A stretch of DNA of 64,000 bases from Provencibacterium sp. (GTDB lineage Bacteria; Bacillota; Clostridia; Oscillospirales; Ruminococcaceae): positions 123,852 through 187,851 of the forward strand of contig JAAWDS010000015.1 in NCBI GenBank assembly GCA_022793895.1, in the 5' to 3' direction. The translations under genes and the position numbers were made by a program. The notes under the pieces were generated by a model that saw only the letters and a program-made list of their open reading frames with translations, made no database searches and was not told where the DNA came from. Below, piece after piece: positions 1 through 7,770 of the stretch. The first letter of the stretch is position 1; every line of letters starts with the position of its first letter.

Positions 1-30
1 ATTCTGAAGAGAGAGGGAAGGGGTATAGCG

Positions 31-534
31 GTGTCTGTCGCGGTCTGTCCGGGGAGCTTTGACCCGGTGACGAAGGGCCACTTAGATATTATCAAGCGTG
101 CGAGCGTCCTTTTTGAAGAGGTGATCGTGCTGGTGGTGGTCAATGTGGACAAGCATTGCAGCTTTTCGGTAGAGGAGCGCTGCGAAATGATTCGCCAAGC
201 GGTTGCAGGGATGGAGAACGTGCGGGTCGATTCCTATGGCGGCCTGCTGGTGGATTATGTGCGTAAACAGGGCGCGCAGGCCATTGTAAAGGGGCTGCGC
301 GCGATGTCCGATTTTGAATATGAGTTCCAGATGGCGCTGACCAACAAGAAGCTGCTTCCCTATGCGGAGACGCTCTTCTTAACCACCAGCACCGAAAACA
401 TGTATGTTTCTTCCAGCTTAGTCCGGCAGATAGCGGGATTTGGCGGGAATATCAGCGACCTGGTGCCCCGCTGCTTGGTAAAGCCGATTATGGAGCGGCT
501 GCAACGCGCGCCCTCGGCGGACTGCGGCGCTTGA
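31..534 (+). CDS. coaD: phosphopantetheine adenylyltransferase
   Basis: Transfers AMP from ATP to 4'-phosphopantetheine, the penultimate step of coenzyme A synthesis in the cytosol. The 167-aa product has the nucleotidyltransferase N-terminus GSFDPVTKGH (residues 8-17, with the T/HxGH signature), the KGLRAMSDFEYEFQMA block near residue 87 and the SSSLVR motif near 127; about 160 aa is usual for the family. The start is GTG, preceded by a purine-rich AGGGAAGGGG. The window begins only 30 bases upstream, so any preceding operon partner is not visible. A coiled-coil protein gene follows after about 30 bases, probably in the same transcript. Confidence 0.97.
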   Translation: MSVAVCPGSFDPVTKGHLDIIKRASVLFEEVIVLVVVNVDKHCSFSVEERCEMIRQAVAGMENVRVDSYGGLLVDYVRKQGAQAIVKGLRAMSDFEYEFQMALTNKKLLPYAETLFLTTSTENMYVSSSLVRQIAGFGGNISDLVPRCLVKPIMERLQRAPSADCGA

Positions 535-565
535 GAGCCTTGAGCATTTGAAAGGGGAAAAACCG

Positions 566-1021
566 ATGAATATAGAAGAAATCCTGGATGTGATTGACGA
601 ACTGCTGGATAGGGCCTGGAACCTGCCGCTGACCGGCGGACGCTGCGTGGTGGATGCGGACAAGGTGCGCGATCTCATCGACGAGGTGCGGCTCAATCTT
701 CCGGGAGAGATTAAGCAGGCGCGCAGCATCGTCGCCGACCGCGCCGAGATTATTTCGGTGGCGCGCCAGGAGGCGGAGACCATTGTGCAGAAGGCGGAGG
801 AGCGCGCAAAGGCGCTCATTTCCAGGGAGGATATTGTCAAGCAGTCGCAGGCGCGCGCGGCGGAGATCATGCAGAGCGCGCAGATGAAATCCCGCGAGAT
901 GCGTTCGGCGGCGAACGACTATTCCGAAAAGGTTTTGCGGGAAACGGAGGAATCGCTGACGCGTTCGTTGAGCGACGTGAAGAATACCCGGCAGGCGCTG
1001 CGCAACGCGACCCGGAAATAA
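566..1021 (+). CDS. coiled-coil protein, V-ATPase subunit H/E-like
   Basis: A 151-aa charged protein with no signal peptide or membrane segment. Residues about 45-150 are rich in Ala, Glu, Arg and Gln in heptad-like order (for example ARQEAETIVQKAEERAKA), which predicts a long helix or coiled coil resembling peripheral-stalk proteins of ATPases. Such proteins often sit beside coaD in Clostridia and carry vague ATPase annotations (family knowledge). The function is unknown and no other ATPase subunits are nearby. The ATG at 566 is preferred over an in-frame TTG at 548 because AAAGGGG lies at the right distance. It is probably cotranscribed with coaD and the next gene. Confidence 0.8.
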   Translation: MNIEEILDVIDELLDRAWNLPLTGGRCVVDADKVRDLIDEVRLNLPGEIKQARSIVADRAEIISVARQEAETIVQKAEERAKALISREDIVKQSQARAAEIMQSAQMKSREMRSAANDYSEKVLRETEESLTRSLSDVKNTRQALRNATRK

Positions 1022-1087
1022 CAGCCGGCGGGAGCCGCGGGCGGTCCCCGGCCCAAACCGCCGGGAAACAGGGAGGAGAACAGGCTT

Positions 1088-1921
1088 ATGGCATCCGGAA
1101 TCAAGCTGATGGAGGAGATGGAACGCGAGCAGCCGCAGGCGGGGCAGCTCTATTTCTGGTGGCTGGGCCAACTGGGCTATGCCATTCGGACCGAACGGCT
1201 ACGGATATGTATCGATCCTTTTTTGAGCGATCGCGCGACCCGCCGGCACGCCCCCATTTTGGAGGCGGAGATGCTGGAAAAGACGGATTATCTTTTCGGC
1301 ACCCACCTGCACGACGATCACATCGATCTACCGGTTTGGAAAACGGTGGCGAAGCATCTTCCGAAGGTGAAGTTCGTTGTGCCGCGCGCGCTGAAAGCGC
1401 AGTTGTGCGAAGAGCTGGGGGTCGCGCCTGAACGGATGCTTGGCATTGCCGACGGGGAAACCTTCCAGGAGGAAGGGCTTTCCATCACCGGCGTTGCCGC
1501 CGCGCACGAGCTGTTGGAGCAGGACGGGAACGGCGATTACCTCCAGATGGGCTATTATGTCCGGGCGGACGGCGTTTCCTTTTACCACAGCGGGGATTGC
1601 TGCATCTATGAAGGGCTTTACCGGCGGCTGCGCGCGCTGGGCAGCCCGGATGTTGCTTTCCTTCCGATCAACGGGAGGGATGCGAAACGGCTGCGCGCAA
1701 ACTGCATCGGAAACATGACCTATCAGGAGGCGGTGGATCTCTGCGGCATGCTGCGGCCGGGCCTGAGCGTGCCGGGGCACTATGACATGTTTGCCGCAAA
1801 CAGCGAAAACCCGCTGCTCTTTTCCGACTATCTGGATGCCAAATACCCCGGCCTGCGCTGCTGGATAGGCCCGCACGGGACCAAAGTGAAGGCCGAAGCG
1901 AAAAACGAAGCCTCCCCCTGA
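1088..1921 (+). CDS. UlaG-like metallo-beta-lactamase-fold hydrolase
   Basis: A 277-aa protein of the MBL fold, closest in pattern to L-ascorbate-6-phosphate lactonase UlaG. It starts with the family WWLGQLGY block (residues 24-31). It carries the metal motif HLHDDH (H73, H75, D77, H78), a second metal site in HSGDCC, and the UlaG-like tail segments PINGRDAKRLRANCIGNM and PGHYDMF. A cytosolic metal-dependent hydrolase acting on a sugar lactone or phosphoester is likely. No ascorbate PTS genes are adjacent, so the ascorbate role is not supported by context. The RBS is GGGAGGAG before the ATG. Confidence 0.85.
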   Translation: MASGIKLMEEMEREQPQAGQLYFWWLGQLGYAIRTERLRICIDPFLSDRATRRHAPILEAEMLEKTDYLFGTHLHDDHIDLPVWKTVAKHLPKVKFVVPRALKAQLCEELGVAPERMLGIADGETFQEEGLSITGVAAAHELLEQDGNGDYLQMGYYVRADGVSFYHSGDCCIYEGLYRRLRALGSPDVAFLPINGRDAKRLRANCIGNMTYQEAVDLCGMLRPGLSVPGHYDMFAANSENPLLFSDYLDAKYPGLRCWIGPHGTKVKAEAKNEASP

Positions 1922-1967
1922 TGGATATCGATGGGATCACGGCCATGGAGCCTGTCAAAACATATAT

Positions 1968-2048
1968 CTCCGGTTCAGAAGAACCGGAAAATACGGCGGT
2001 TTCGCGCGGGCAACGCGAAATTTGAGACGCTGCCTTGGTTTGAAAGCA
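1968..2048 (+). repeat. degenerate copy of the structured intergenic repeat
   Basis: This sequence matches the element seen best at 4337-4490. It has CTCCGGTT, then CAGAA and CCGGAAAA, then CGGCGGTTTCGCGCGGG pairing with CGCGAAAT, followed by a decayed second arm. The enclosing stem is not well preserved. It lies between the UlaG-like gene and the terminator at 2050. Confidence 0.6.
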
Positions 2049-2090
2049 AGAGCCTGTAAAAAATACGAAGTATTTTTTACAGGCTCTTTT
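2048..2090 (+). terminator. intrinsic terminator after the coaD cluster
   Basis: A 17-bp perfect inverted repeat (AGCCTGTAAAAAATAC and its complement) has a GAA loop and is followed by TTTT. It separates the coaD cluster from the alanine symporter gene. Confidence 0.85.
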
Positions 2091-2121
2091 CATATGGTGG
2101 GATAGAGCGAGGGGGAGGGGT

Positions 2122-3492
2122 ATGCAGGCGTTTATGGGGAGGCTTTACCAGATTAACGAGGCGATCGGCGCATTTATCTGGGGGCTGCCAATGCTGGCGC
2201 TTTTTTTAGGAACCGGCCTCTATTTCACCATCCGGACGCACGGTCTGACCTTCCGGCGGCTGGGCGAGATCCTGCGCGCCCCCTTTCAGAAGAGCGGCGG
2301 TGCGGGAGGGCTCTCCGCCTTTTCCGCCGTGTCCGGCGCGCTGGCCGGGACGTTGGGAATCGGGAATATCGCCGGTGTAGCCAGCGCGCTGCTATTGGGC
2401 GGTCCGGGGATCGTGTTCTGGATGGTGGCCAGCGCCTTTTTCTGCATGGCGGTGAAATATGCGGAAACGGTGCTCGCCATGCGTTACCGGACCAAGAACG
2501 GCCGGGGGGAAACGGTCGGCGGCCCGATGTATTACATGCGCGACGGGCTGGGGCTGCCTGGAATGGCCGCCGTTTTTTGCCTTCTCTGCATTCTGGCGGC
2601 GCTGTTTGGCACGGGAAACGTCACCCAGATAGCGACAGTGGCCCATGCGGTGGAGGATACCTTCCAGCTGGACGGCCTTTGGGTCAGCGCGGCCTGCGCG
2701 GCCGTTATTGGACTGATAACCGGCGGGAGCGTGGGACGGCTGGGGAAGGTGTTTTCATGGCTGACCCCGCTGATGTCGCTGGCCTTCCTGCTGGCGGCCT
2801 TGGCCGTGCTGCTCCGGCATCCCGGCCGGCTGCCGGAGGTGTTCGTCCTGGTTCTGCGATCGGCCTGGACGCCCTCGGCCGCTGCTGGCGGCGTAGGCGC
2901 TTACACCGTGCTGGCGGCGATGAAATACGGCGTGTCGCGCGGCGTTTTCTCCAACGAGGCGGGGATGGGCTCCTCGCCGATTATCCACGCCGCCTCTGGG
3001 AATACGGCGGTAGCGCAGGGGATGTGCGGCGCCTTCGAGGTGTTTTTCGATACGGTGGTTATGGCGGTTTTAACGGCGGCCGCCATTCTTTGCAGCGGCG
3101 TCCCGCTGGACGCGGAGGACGGCGCAGAGCTGACGGCGGCCGCCTTTTCTACGGTCTTTGGCTCCCACGCCGGGGAGGTGCTGACCCTCATGCTGGCGGT
3201 GTTTGCCGTCTCCAGCGTCCCCTGCTGGTATTTTTACGGGGAACGCTGCGTGGAGTATCTTGCGGGAAAGAAGCAGCGCGGCGGCAAACGGGCCTATCGC
3301 GCCGCCTTTTTCCTGTTGATGTTCCTCTGCCCGCGCATGCGGCTGGATGGGCTTTGGCAGTTAGCCGACAACCTGAACGGCTTGATGGCCCTTCCCAATC
3401 TGATAGCGGTCTGCATGCTTTCGCAGGAGGTAGTTAGGGAAACGGACGCCTATTTGGCCCGGAAGTCGATAGCGCGTTTGAAAAATCGTTAG
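2122..3492 (+). CDS. sodium:alanine/glycine symporter (AGCS family)
   Basis: A 456-aa polytopic membrane protein with about 11 hydrophobic segments that imports small neutral amino acids with Na+. Family marks are the N-terminal GLYFTIRT, GTGNVTQIA, the SNEAGMGSSPIIHA motif (near residue 275) and the C-terminal LPNLIA segment. Length and motifs fit AgcS/AlsT. It is monocistronic between two terminator or regulatory regions. Its stop codon overlaps the CIRCE operator of the next gene. RBS GGGGGAGGGG lies before the ATG. Confidence 0.93.
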   Translation: MQAFMGRLYQINEAIGAFIWGLPMLALFLGTGLYFTIRTHGLTFRRLGEILRAPFQKSGGAGGLSAFSAVSGALAGTLGIGNIAGVASALLLGGPGIVFWMVASAFFCMAVKYAETVLAMRYRTKNGRGETVGGPMYYMRDGLGLPGMAAVFCLLCILAALFGTGNVTQIATVAHAVEDTFQLDGLWVSAACAAVIGLITGGSVGRLGKVFSWLTPLMSLAFLLAALAVLLRHPGRLPEVFVLVLRSAWTPSAAAGGVGAYTVLAAMKYGVSRGVFSNEAGMGSSPIIHAASGNTAVAQGMCGAFEVFFDTVVMAVLTAAAILCSGVPLDAEDGAELTAAAFSTVFGSHAGEVLTLMLAVFAVSSVPCWYFYGERCVEYLAGKKQRGGKRAYRAAFFLLMFLCPRMRLDGLWQLADNLNGLMALPNLIAVCMLSQEVVRETDAYLARKSIARLKNR

Positions 3493-3515
3493 CACTTTAT
3501 ATATGTGAGTGCTAA
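3489..3515. promoter_or_regulatory. CIRCE operator (HrcA binding site)
   Basis: TTAGCACTT-N9-GAGTGCTAA is one base off the consensus TTAGCACTC-N9-GAGTGCTAA. It overlaps the symporter stop codon and covers a possible promoter, TTGAAA (3478-3483), 16 bases, TATATG (3500-3505). HrcA repression of the small heat-shock gene downstream follows from established knowledge of this operator. Confidence 0.93.
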
Positions 3516-3542
3516 AATTAACAGCTTCATCAAATTTTATAC

Positions 3543-3571
3543 GAATATCGGAAACAAATCTCCCTTATAAT
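3543..3571 (+). promoter_or_regulatory. possible second hsp20 promoter
   Basis: A perfect TATAAT at 3566-3571 has only a weak -35 (GAATAT) 17 bases upstream. It lies downstream of CIRCE, so a repressor bound at CIRCE would not cover it directly. Confidence 0.45.
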
Positions 3572-3643
3572 AAAGACAGTTCCACCGGATGTGGAACGGC
3601 GAAGAAACGAAACCGGAAATTTTGATAGGGAGGTTTTTCGAAT

Positions 3644-4075
3644 ATGTTGGATTTAATGCCTTGGGGCCGTGATGAAAGAAGGCTTTGGAACGCGTTTGAC
3701 AATTTCAGCCAGGAGTTTTTCCGTGGAATGGATCAAACCTCGATGGAGTTTAAAACCGATGTGCTGGACAGAGGGGACCGTTTTGTTTTGCAGGCGGAGC
3801 TGCCTGGCTTTGCCAAGGAAGAGATTCAGATAGGGTTGGAGGGCGACCGGCTGACCATCCGCGCCGCGCACAGCGAAGAGACGGAGGAGAAGGGGGAAGG
3901 GGATACGCGCTATATCCGCCGGGAACGCCGGTTCGGTTCCTTTGCCCGCAGCTTTGATGTTTCAGGCGTGGAGACGGGAAGGATTGAAGCCAAATATGAA
4001 AACGGCCTGTTGGAGCTTGCCCTTCCTAAGAAGGGCAAGGAGGTTCCGGAAAGCCGGAATATTGCGATTCAGTAA
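3644..4075 (+). CDS. hsp20: Hsp20/alpha-crystallin small heat-shock protein
   Basis: An ATP-independent holdase that binds unfolding proteins in the cytosol. The 143-aa product has a short N-terminal arm with FDNFSQEFFRGM and an alpha-crystallin domain from about residue 38 (VLDRGDRFVLQAELPGFAKEEI). The conserved ...YENGLLELALPKK segment lies near the C-terminus, and the short tail ends with NIAIQ. The RBS GGGAGG lies 8-9 bases before the ATG. Regulation by HrcA is indicated by the CIRCE element upstream. It is followed by a strong hairpin and two intergenic repeats. Confidence 0.95.
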   Translation: MLDLMPWGRDERRLWNAFDNFSQEFFRGMDQTSMEFKTDVLDRGDRFVLQAELPGFAKEEIQIGLEGDRLTIRAAHSEETEEKGEGDTRYIRRERRFGSFARSFDVSGVETGRIEAKYENGLLELALPKKGKEVPESRNIAIQ

Positions 4076-4088
4076 TCTATATTCAGAA

Positions 4089-4125
4089 AAGCGCCTTGCA
4101 AACGTGAAACGTTTGCAAGGCGCTT
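4089..4125 (+). terminator. hairpin terminator after hsp20
   Basis: A 17-bp perfect stem (AAGCGCCTTGCAAACGT and its complement) with a GAA loop starts 13 bases after the stop codon. No long T tract follows. The TTGCAAA core resembles the hairpins of the repeat family. Confidence 0.7.
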
Positions 4126-4170
4126 CTGCCATAAGGGAATGAGGCGGTGAGAAACGCAAATCCGGTTAGC

Positions 4171-4303
4171 AGAAGAAATCGCGGAGGCCGCTCCTCCGGT
4201 TTGCAGAAACTGGAAAAAACGGAGGTTTCGTGCGGACCGCGCGAAATCCGGGGCGCAATCTTCTGCCCGGAAGCGTTTTTTCCAAAGGAGTATTGCAAAA
4301 TAG
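4171..4303 (+). repeat. structured intergenic repeat, copy 2
   Basis: The order is a GAAATCGCGGAGGCCG lead-in, CTCCTCCGGTTTGCAGAAA, then GGAAAAAACG pairing with CGTTTTTTCC. This stem encloses two arms (TTTCGTGC with GCGCGAAA; TCCGGG with CCCGGA). A decayed TATTGCAAAATAG replaces the terminal hairpin. It sits between convergent hsp20 and carB and is followed directly by copy 3. Confidence 0.75.
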
Positions 4304-4336
4304 AGCAAGCTGTAAATAACATATCCCTGGCCTGTA

Positions 4337-4490
4337 AAAGAAACCGTGGGGGCCGTTCCACCGGTTTGCAGAAACCGGAAAAAGCGGCGGTTTCGCGCCC
4401 TTCGGCGCGAAATTTGGGGCGTCGTCTTCGCCCCAAAAGCTGCTTTTTCCAAAGGACGCGCTGCAAAATGAAATTTTGCAGCGCGTCCTT
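4337..4490 (+). repeat. structured intergenic repeat, copy 3 (complete)
   Basis: This is the best reference copy. GAAACCGTGGGGGCCG and CCACCGGTTTGCAGAAA are followed by GGAAAAAGCGGC, which pairs with GCTGCTTTTTCC at 4439-4450. The stem encloses TTTCGCGC/GCGCGAAA and TTGGGGCG/CGCCCCAA. The terminal 18-bp hairpin is the carB terminator. It abuts the 3' end of carB. Confidence 0.8.
4452..4490 (-). terminator. terminator of the pyr operon (after carB)
   Basis: An 18-bp perfect stem, AAGGACGCGCTGCAAAAT and its complement, with a 3-base loop, lies 9 bases beyond the carB stop. Only a short T run follows on the minus strand. Confidence 0.75.
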
Positions 4491-4498
4491 TTCCACCA

Positions 4499-7400
4499 TT
4501 AAATGTCGCAGATGTTGACAATTTCGATATCCTTGAGCGAATGGCGCTTTTTGAGGGAGTTGGCCATGGCGTTGGCCGTGTCCAGCGAGGTGAAGCAGGC
4601 GATAGCGCGCTCCACCGCTTTGCGGCGCATCTGCACCGAGTGGCGGGCGGGCATGCGCCCCTTAGCCGAGGTGGAGATCACATAGTCTACCTTTCCGGCG
4701 TTAAACAGCGTCATGATGTTCGGCTCGTCCTCCTCGATCTTGCGGACGGCGCTGGCGGCCACCATGTGCTTGTTGAGCTCGTGCGCGGTGCCGGGGGTGG
4801 CGTAAATGTCGAAGCCCATGCCGTCGAACTTGGCGGCGATGGGGATGACCTCCTGCTTGTCCGAATCGCGGACGGTGATGAGCACCCCGCCGGTACGCAC
4901 CATGTTGTAGCCGGCGGCCGTCAGCCCCTTATAGAGCGCCTCCTCGAAGGTGTGGGCAATGCCCAGCACCTCGCCGGTGGATTTCATCTCCGGGCCGAGG
5001 TGGGTATCTACGTCGTGCAGCTTTTCAAAGCTGAACACCGGCACCTTGACGGCGATATAGTCGGCGTTTTTGTAAAGCCCGGTTCCATATCCCTGCCCGG
5101 CCAGCGTTTCGCCGAGCATAATCCGGGTGGCGATGTCCACCATCGGCACGCCGGTGACCTTGCTGATATAGGGCACCGTCCGCGAGGAACGCGGATTGAC
5201 CTCGATGACATAAACGTTGCCCTCATAGACGACATATTGCACGTTGACCAGTCCCCGGACATCCAGCGCCCGCGCGAGCCGGCCGGTATAGTCAATGATG
5301 GTCTGGCGGGTCTGCTCGCTGAGGTTTTGATCCGGGTAGACGGAAATCGAGTCGCCGGAGTGGACGCCTGCGCGTTCGATGTGCTCCATGATGCCGGGAA
5401 TGAGGAAATCCTGCCCGTCGCAGAGGGCGTCCACCTCGACCTCGGTGCCCATGAGGTATTTGTCGATGAGGATGGGGTTCTCCATCGTGTTGTGCGCCAG
5501 GATGACGGCCATGTATTCCTCAATATCCTTATCGTTGTGGGCGATAATCATGTTCTGGCCGCCGAGCACATAGGAGGGGCGCATGAGCACCGGGTAGCCG
5601 AGATCCTTGGCCGCCGCGAGCGCCTCCTCCAGCCGGAAAACGGTGTGGCCCGCCGGCCGCGGGATGCCGCAGGTGCCCAACAGCTCGTCGAAGCGTTCGC
5701 GGTCCTCGGCGCGGTCGATGCTGTCATAGCCGGTTCCGAGGATGGGCACGCCCTTGGCATGCAGGTGCTTGGCCAGCTTGATGGCTGTCTGTCCGCCGAA
5801 CTGGATGACCACCCCATCCGGCTTTTCGGTTTCCAGAATGGAGTCCACATCCTCAGGGGTCAGCGGATCGAAATAGAGCCGGTCGGCGGTATCGAAATCG
5901 GTCGAGACGGTTTCCGGGTTGTTGTTGACGATCACCGCCTCGCAGCCGGCGGCCTTGAGCGCCCAGACGCAATGCACCGAGCAATAGTCAAACTCGATCC
6001 CCTGGCCGATCCGGATGGGGCCGGAGCCGAACACCATGATCTTTTTGCGGCCGGTCCCTTTGTGCCGGAGGAACTCGGCGGCTTCGTTTTCCTCGTCGAA
6101 GGTGGAATAGAAATAGGGGGTTTCCGCCGGGTATTCGGCCGCGCAGGTATCCACCATTTTGTAGGAGGCGTAGCGGTGTTCGGGCAGCTCCTGGCCCGAC
6201 AGGCGGCGGATGGTGCTGTCCAAAAAGCCGAGCTGCTTTGCCGCGAGATAGAGCGGGCCGGTCAGCGTTTCGGTTTCCAGCGCCCGCTCCATCTCGATGA
6301 GGTGCAGGAGCTTACTGAGGAACAGACGGTCGATCTTGGTCGCTTCAAACACCTCGTCCATCGAAACGCCGTTTTTCAGCGCCGCATAAACCGCAAAGAG
6401 CCGCTCGTCGTCGCACTCCCGGAGCCGCTCGCGCAGCTCGTCCGCCGTTTTTCCCTGGAGCTTGGGGAGGTTCAGCGTATCCAGCCCCAGTTCGACGCCG
6501 CGCACCGCCTTCATCAAGGCGTTTTCAAAGGAGGGGCCGATGCTCATTACTTCGCCGGTCGCCTTCATCTGGGTGCCGAGCGTCCGTTTGGCATAGACAA
6601 ATTTATCAAACGGCCACTTGGGGAATTTGAGAACGGTGTAGTCCACCGCAGGCTCAAAGCAGGCGTAGGTGCTGCCGGTGACTTTGTTTACAATCTCGTC
6701 GAGCGTGTAGCCGATGGCGATTTTGGTGGCGACCTTGGCGATGGGGTAGCCGGTGGCCTTCGAGGCGAGCGCCGACGACCGGCTCACCCGCGGGTTGACC
6801 TCGATGACGGCATATTCCAGCGAATCCGGATGGAGCGCAAACTGCACGTTGCAGCCGCCCTCCACATCCAGCTCCTCGACAATTTCGAGCGCCGAGGTGC
6901 GCAGCATCCCCATCTCCTTCGGGGAGAGCGACATGGCGGGGGCGACAACGATGCTGTCCCCCGTGTGGACGCCGACCGGGTCCACATTCTCCATCGAGCA
7001 GACGGTAATGGCGTTGCCCTTCCGGTCGCGGATGACCTCAAACTCGATCTCCTTCCAGCCGGAGATGCACTTTTCCACCAGAATCTGCGTGATGGGGGAA
7101 AGACGCAGGCCGCCGAGCGCGATCTCGCCGAGCTCCTCCTCGTTTTCCGCGATGCCGCCGCCGCTGCCGCCCATCGTGAAGGCGGGGCGGACGATGACCG
7201 GGTAGCCGGTTTCCTCCGCAAACGCCAGCGCGGCCTCCACCGTCGTGACTACCTTGGAGGGGATGCAGGGCTGGCCTATCTTCTGCATGGTGTCCTTGAA
7301 CATCTGCCGGTCCTCGGCCTTGTCGATGGTGTCCGGCTTCGAGCCGAGCAGCTTCATGTTGTTCCAGGCCAAGAACCCTTCCTTGGCGAGCTGCATCGAG

Positions 7401-7693
7401 ATGGTCAGCCCGGTCTGTCCGCCGAGGTTGGAAAGAACGCTGTCCGGCTTCTCCACCTCGATGATCCGCTTGACCATCTCCAGGTTCAGCGGTTCAATGT
7501 AGATTTTATCGGCCATCGCTTTATCGGTCATGATGGTTGCGGGGTTGGAGTTGATAAGCACCACTTCGAGCCCCTCTTCCTTGAGCGCCCGGCAGGCCTG
7601 CGTTCCCGCATAGTCAAATTCGGCGGCCTGGCCGATCACAATCGGCCCGGAGCCGATGACCAGCACCTTTTTAATATCGTCGCGTAATGGCAT
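4499..7693 (-). CDS. carB: carbamoyl-phosphate synthase large subunit
   Basis: Makes carbamoyl phosphate from bicarbonate, ammonia and two ATP in the first step of pyrimidine (and arginine) synthesis. The 1064-aa protein has the usual two homologous halves. The first carboxyphosphate domain starts with VLVIGSGPIVIGQAAEFDYAG and contains an ATP-grasp with RPAFTMGGSGGG. The second carbamate domain starts with IMVFGSGPIRIGQGIEFDYC and has RPSYVLGGQNM. A C-terminal MGS-like regulatory domain runs from about residue 935. All recognisable ATP-site motifs look intact, in contrast to its partner CarA. It is the last gene of the pyr operon, starting 77 bases after carA with RBS GGAGG. Confidence 0.97.
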   Translation of the reverse strand: MPLRDDIKKVLVIGSGPIVIGQAAEFDYAGTQACRALKEEGLEVVLINSNPATIMTDKAMADKIYIEPLNLEMVKRIIEVEKPDSVLSNLGGQTGLTISMQLAKEGFLAWNNMKLLGSKPDTIDKAEDRQMFKDTMQKIGQPCIPSKVVTTVEAALAFAEETGYPVIVRPAFTMGGSGGGIAENEEELGEIALGGLRLSPITQILVEKCISGWKEIEFEVIRDRKGNAITVCSMENVDPVGVHTGDSIVVAPAMSLSPKEMGMLRTSALEIVEELDVEGGCNVQFALHPDSLEYAVIEVNPRVSRSSALASKATGYPIAKVATKIAIGYTLDEIVNKVTGSTYACFEPAVDYTVLKFPKWPFDKFVYAKRTLGTQMKATGEVMSIGPSFENALMKAVRGVELGLDTLNLPKLQGKTADELRERLRECDDERLFAVYAALKNGVSMDEVFEATKIDRLFLSKLLHLIEMERALETETLTGPLYLAAKQLGFLDSTIRRLSGQELPEHRYASYKMVDTCAAEYPAETPYFYSTFDEENEAAEFLRHKGTGRKKIMVFGSGPIRIGQGIEFDYCSVHCVWALKAAGCEAVIVNNNPETVSTDFDTADRLYFDPLTPEDVDSILETEKPDGVVIQFGGQTAIKLAKHLHAKGVPILGTGYDSIDRAEDRERFDELLGTCGIPRPAGHTVFRLEEALAAAKDLGYPVLMRPSYVLGGQNMIIAHNDKDIEEYMAVILAHNTMENPILIDKYLMGTEVEVDALCDGQDFLIPGIMEHIERAGVHSGDSISVYPDQNLSEQTRQTIIDYTGRLARALDVRGLVNVQYVVYEGNVYVIEVNPRSSRTVPYISKVTGVPMVDIATRIMLGETLAGQGYGTGLYKNADYIAVKVPVFSFEKLHDVDTHLGPEMKSTGEVLGIAHTFEEALYKGLTAAGYNMVRTGGVLITVRDSDKQEVIPIAAKFDGMGFDIYATPGTAHELNKHMVAASAVRKIEEDEPNIMTLFNAGKVDYVISTSAKGRMPARHSVQMRRKAVERAIACFTSLDTANAMANSLKKRHSLKDIEIVNICDI

Positions 7694-7770
7694 GGCAACC
7701 TCCTTCTTGCCGGAACGGTCTCCGGCGGGTGTTTCGATATGGACGGTTTTAAAAACAGATAGGAAAGGGG

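Noticed and set aside
4147..4518. Plus- and minus-strand frames across 4.07-4.52 kb
   Set aside because: They run through two copies of the intergenic repeat and its hairpins; the similarity between them reflects the repeat, not protein.
4541..7687. A 1048-codon plus-strand open frame opposite carB
   Set aside because: It mirrors carB codon for codon, has no start site or family features and is a GC-bias shadow.
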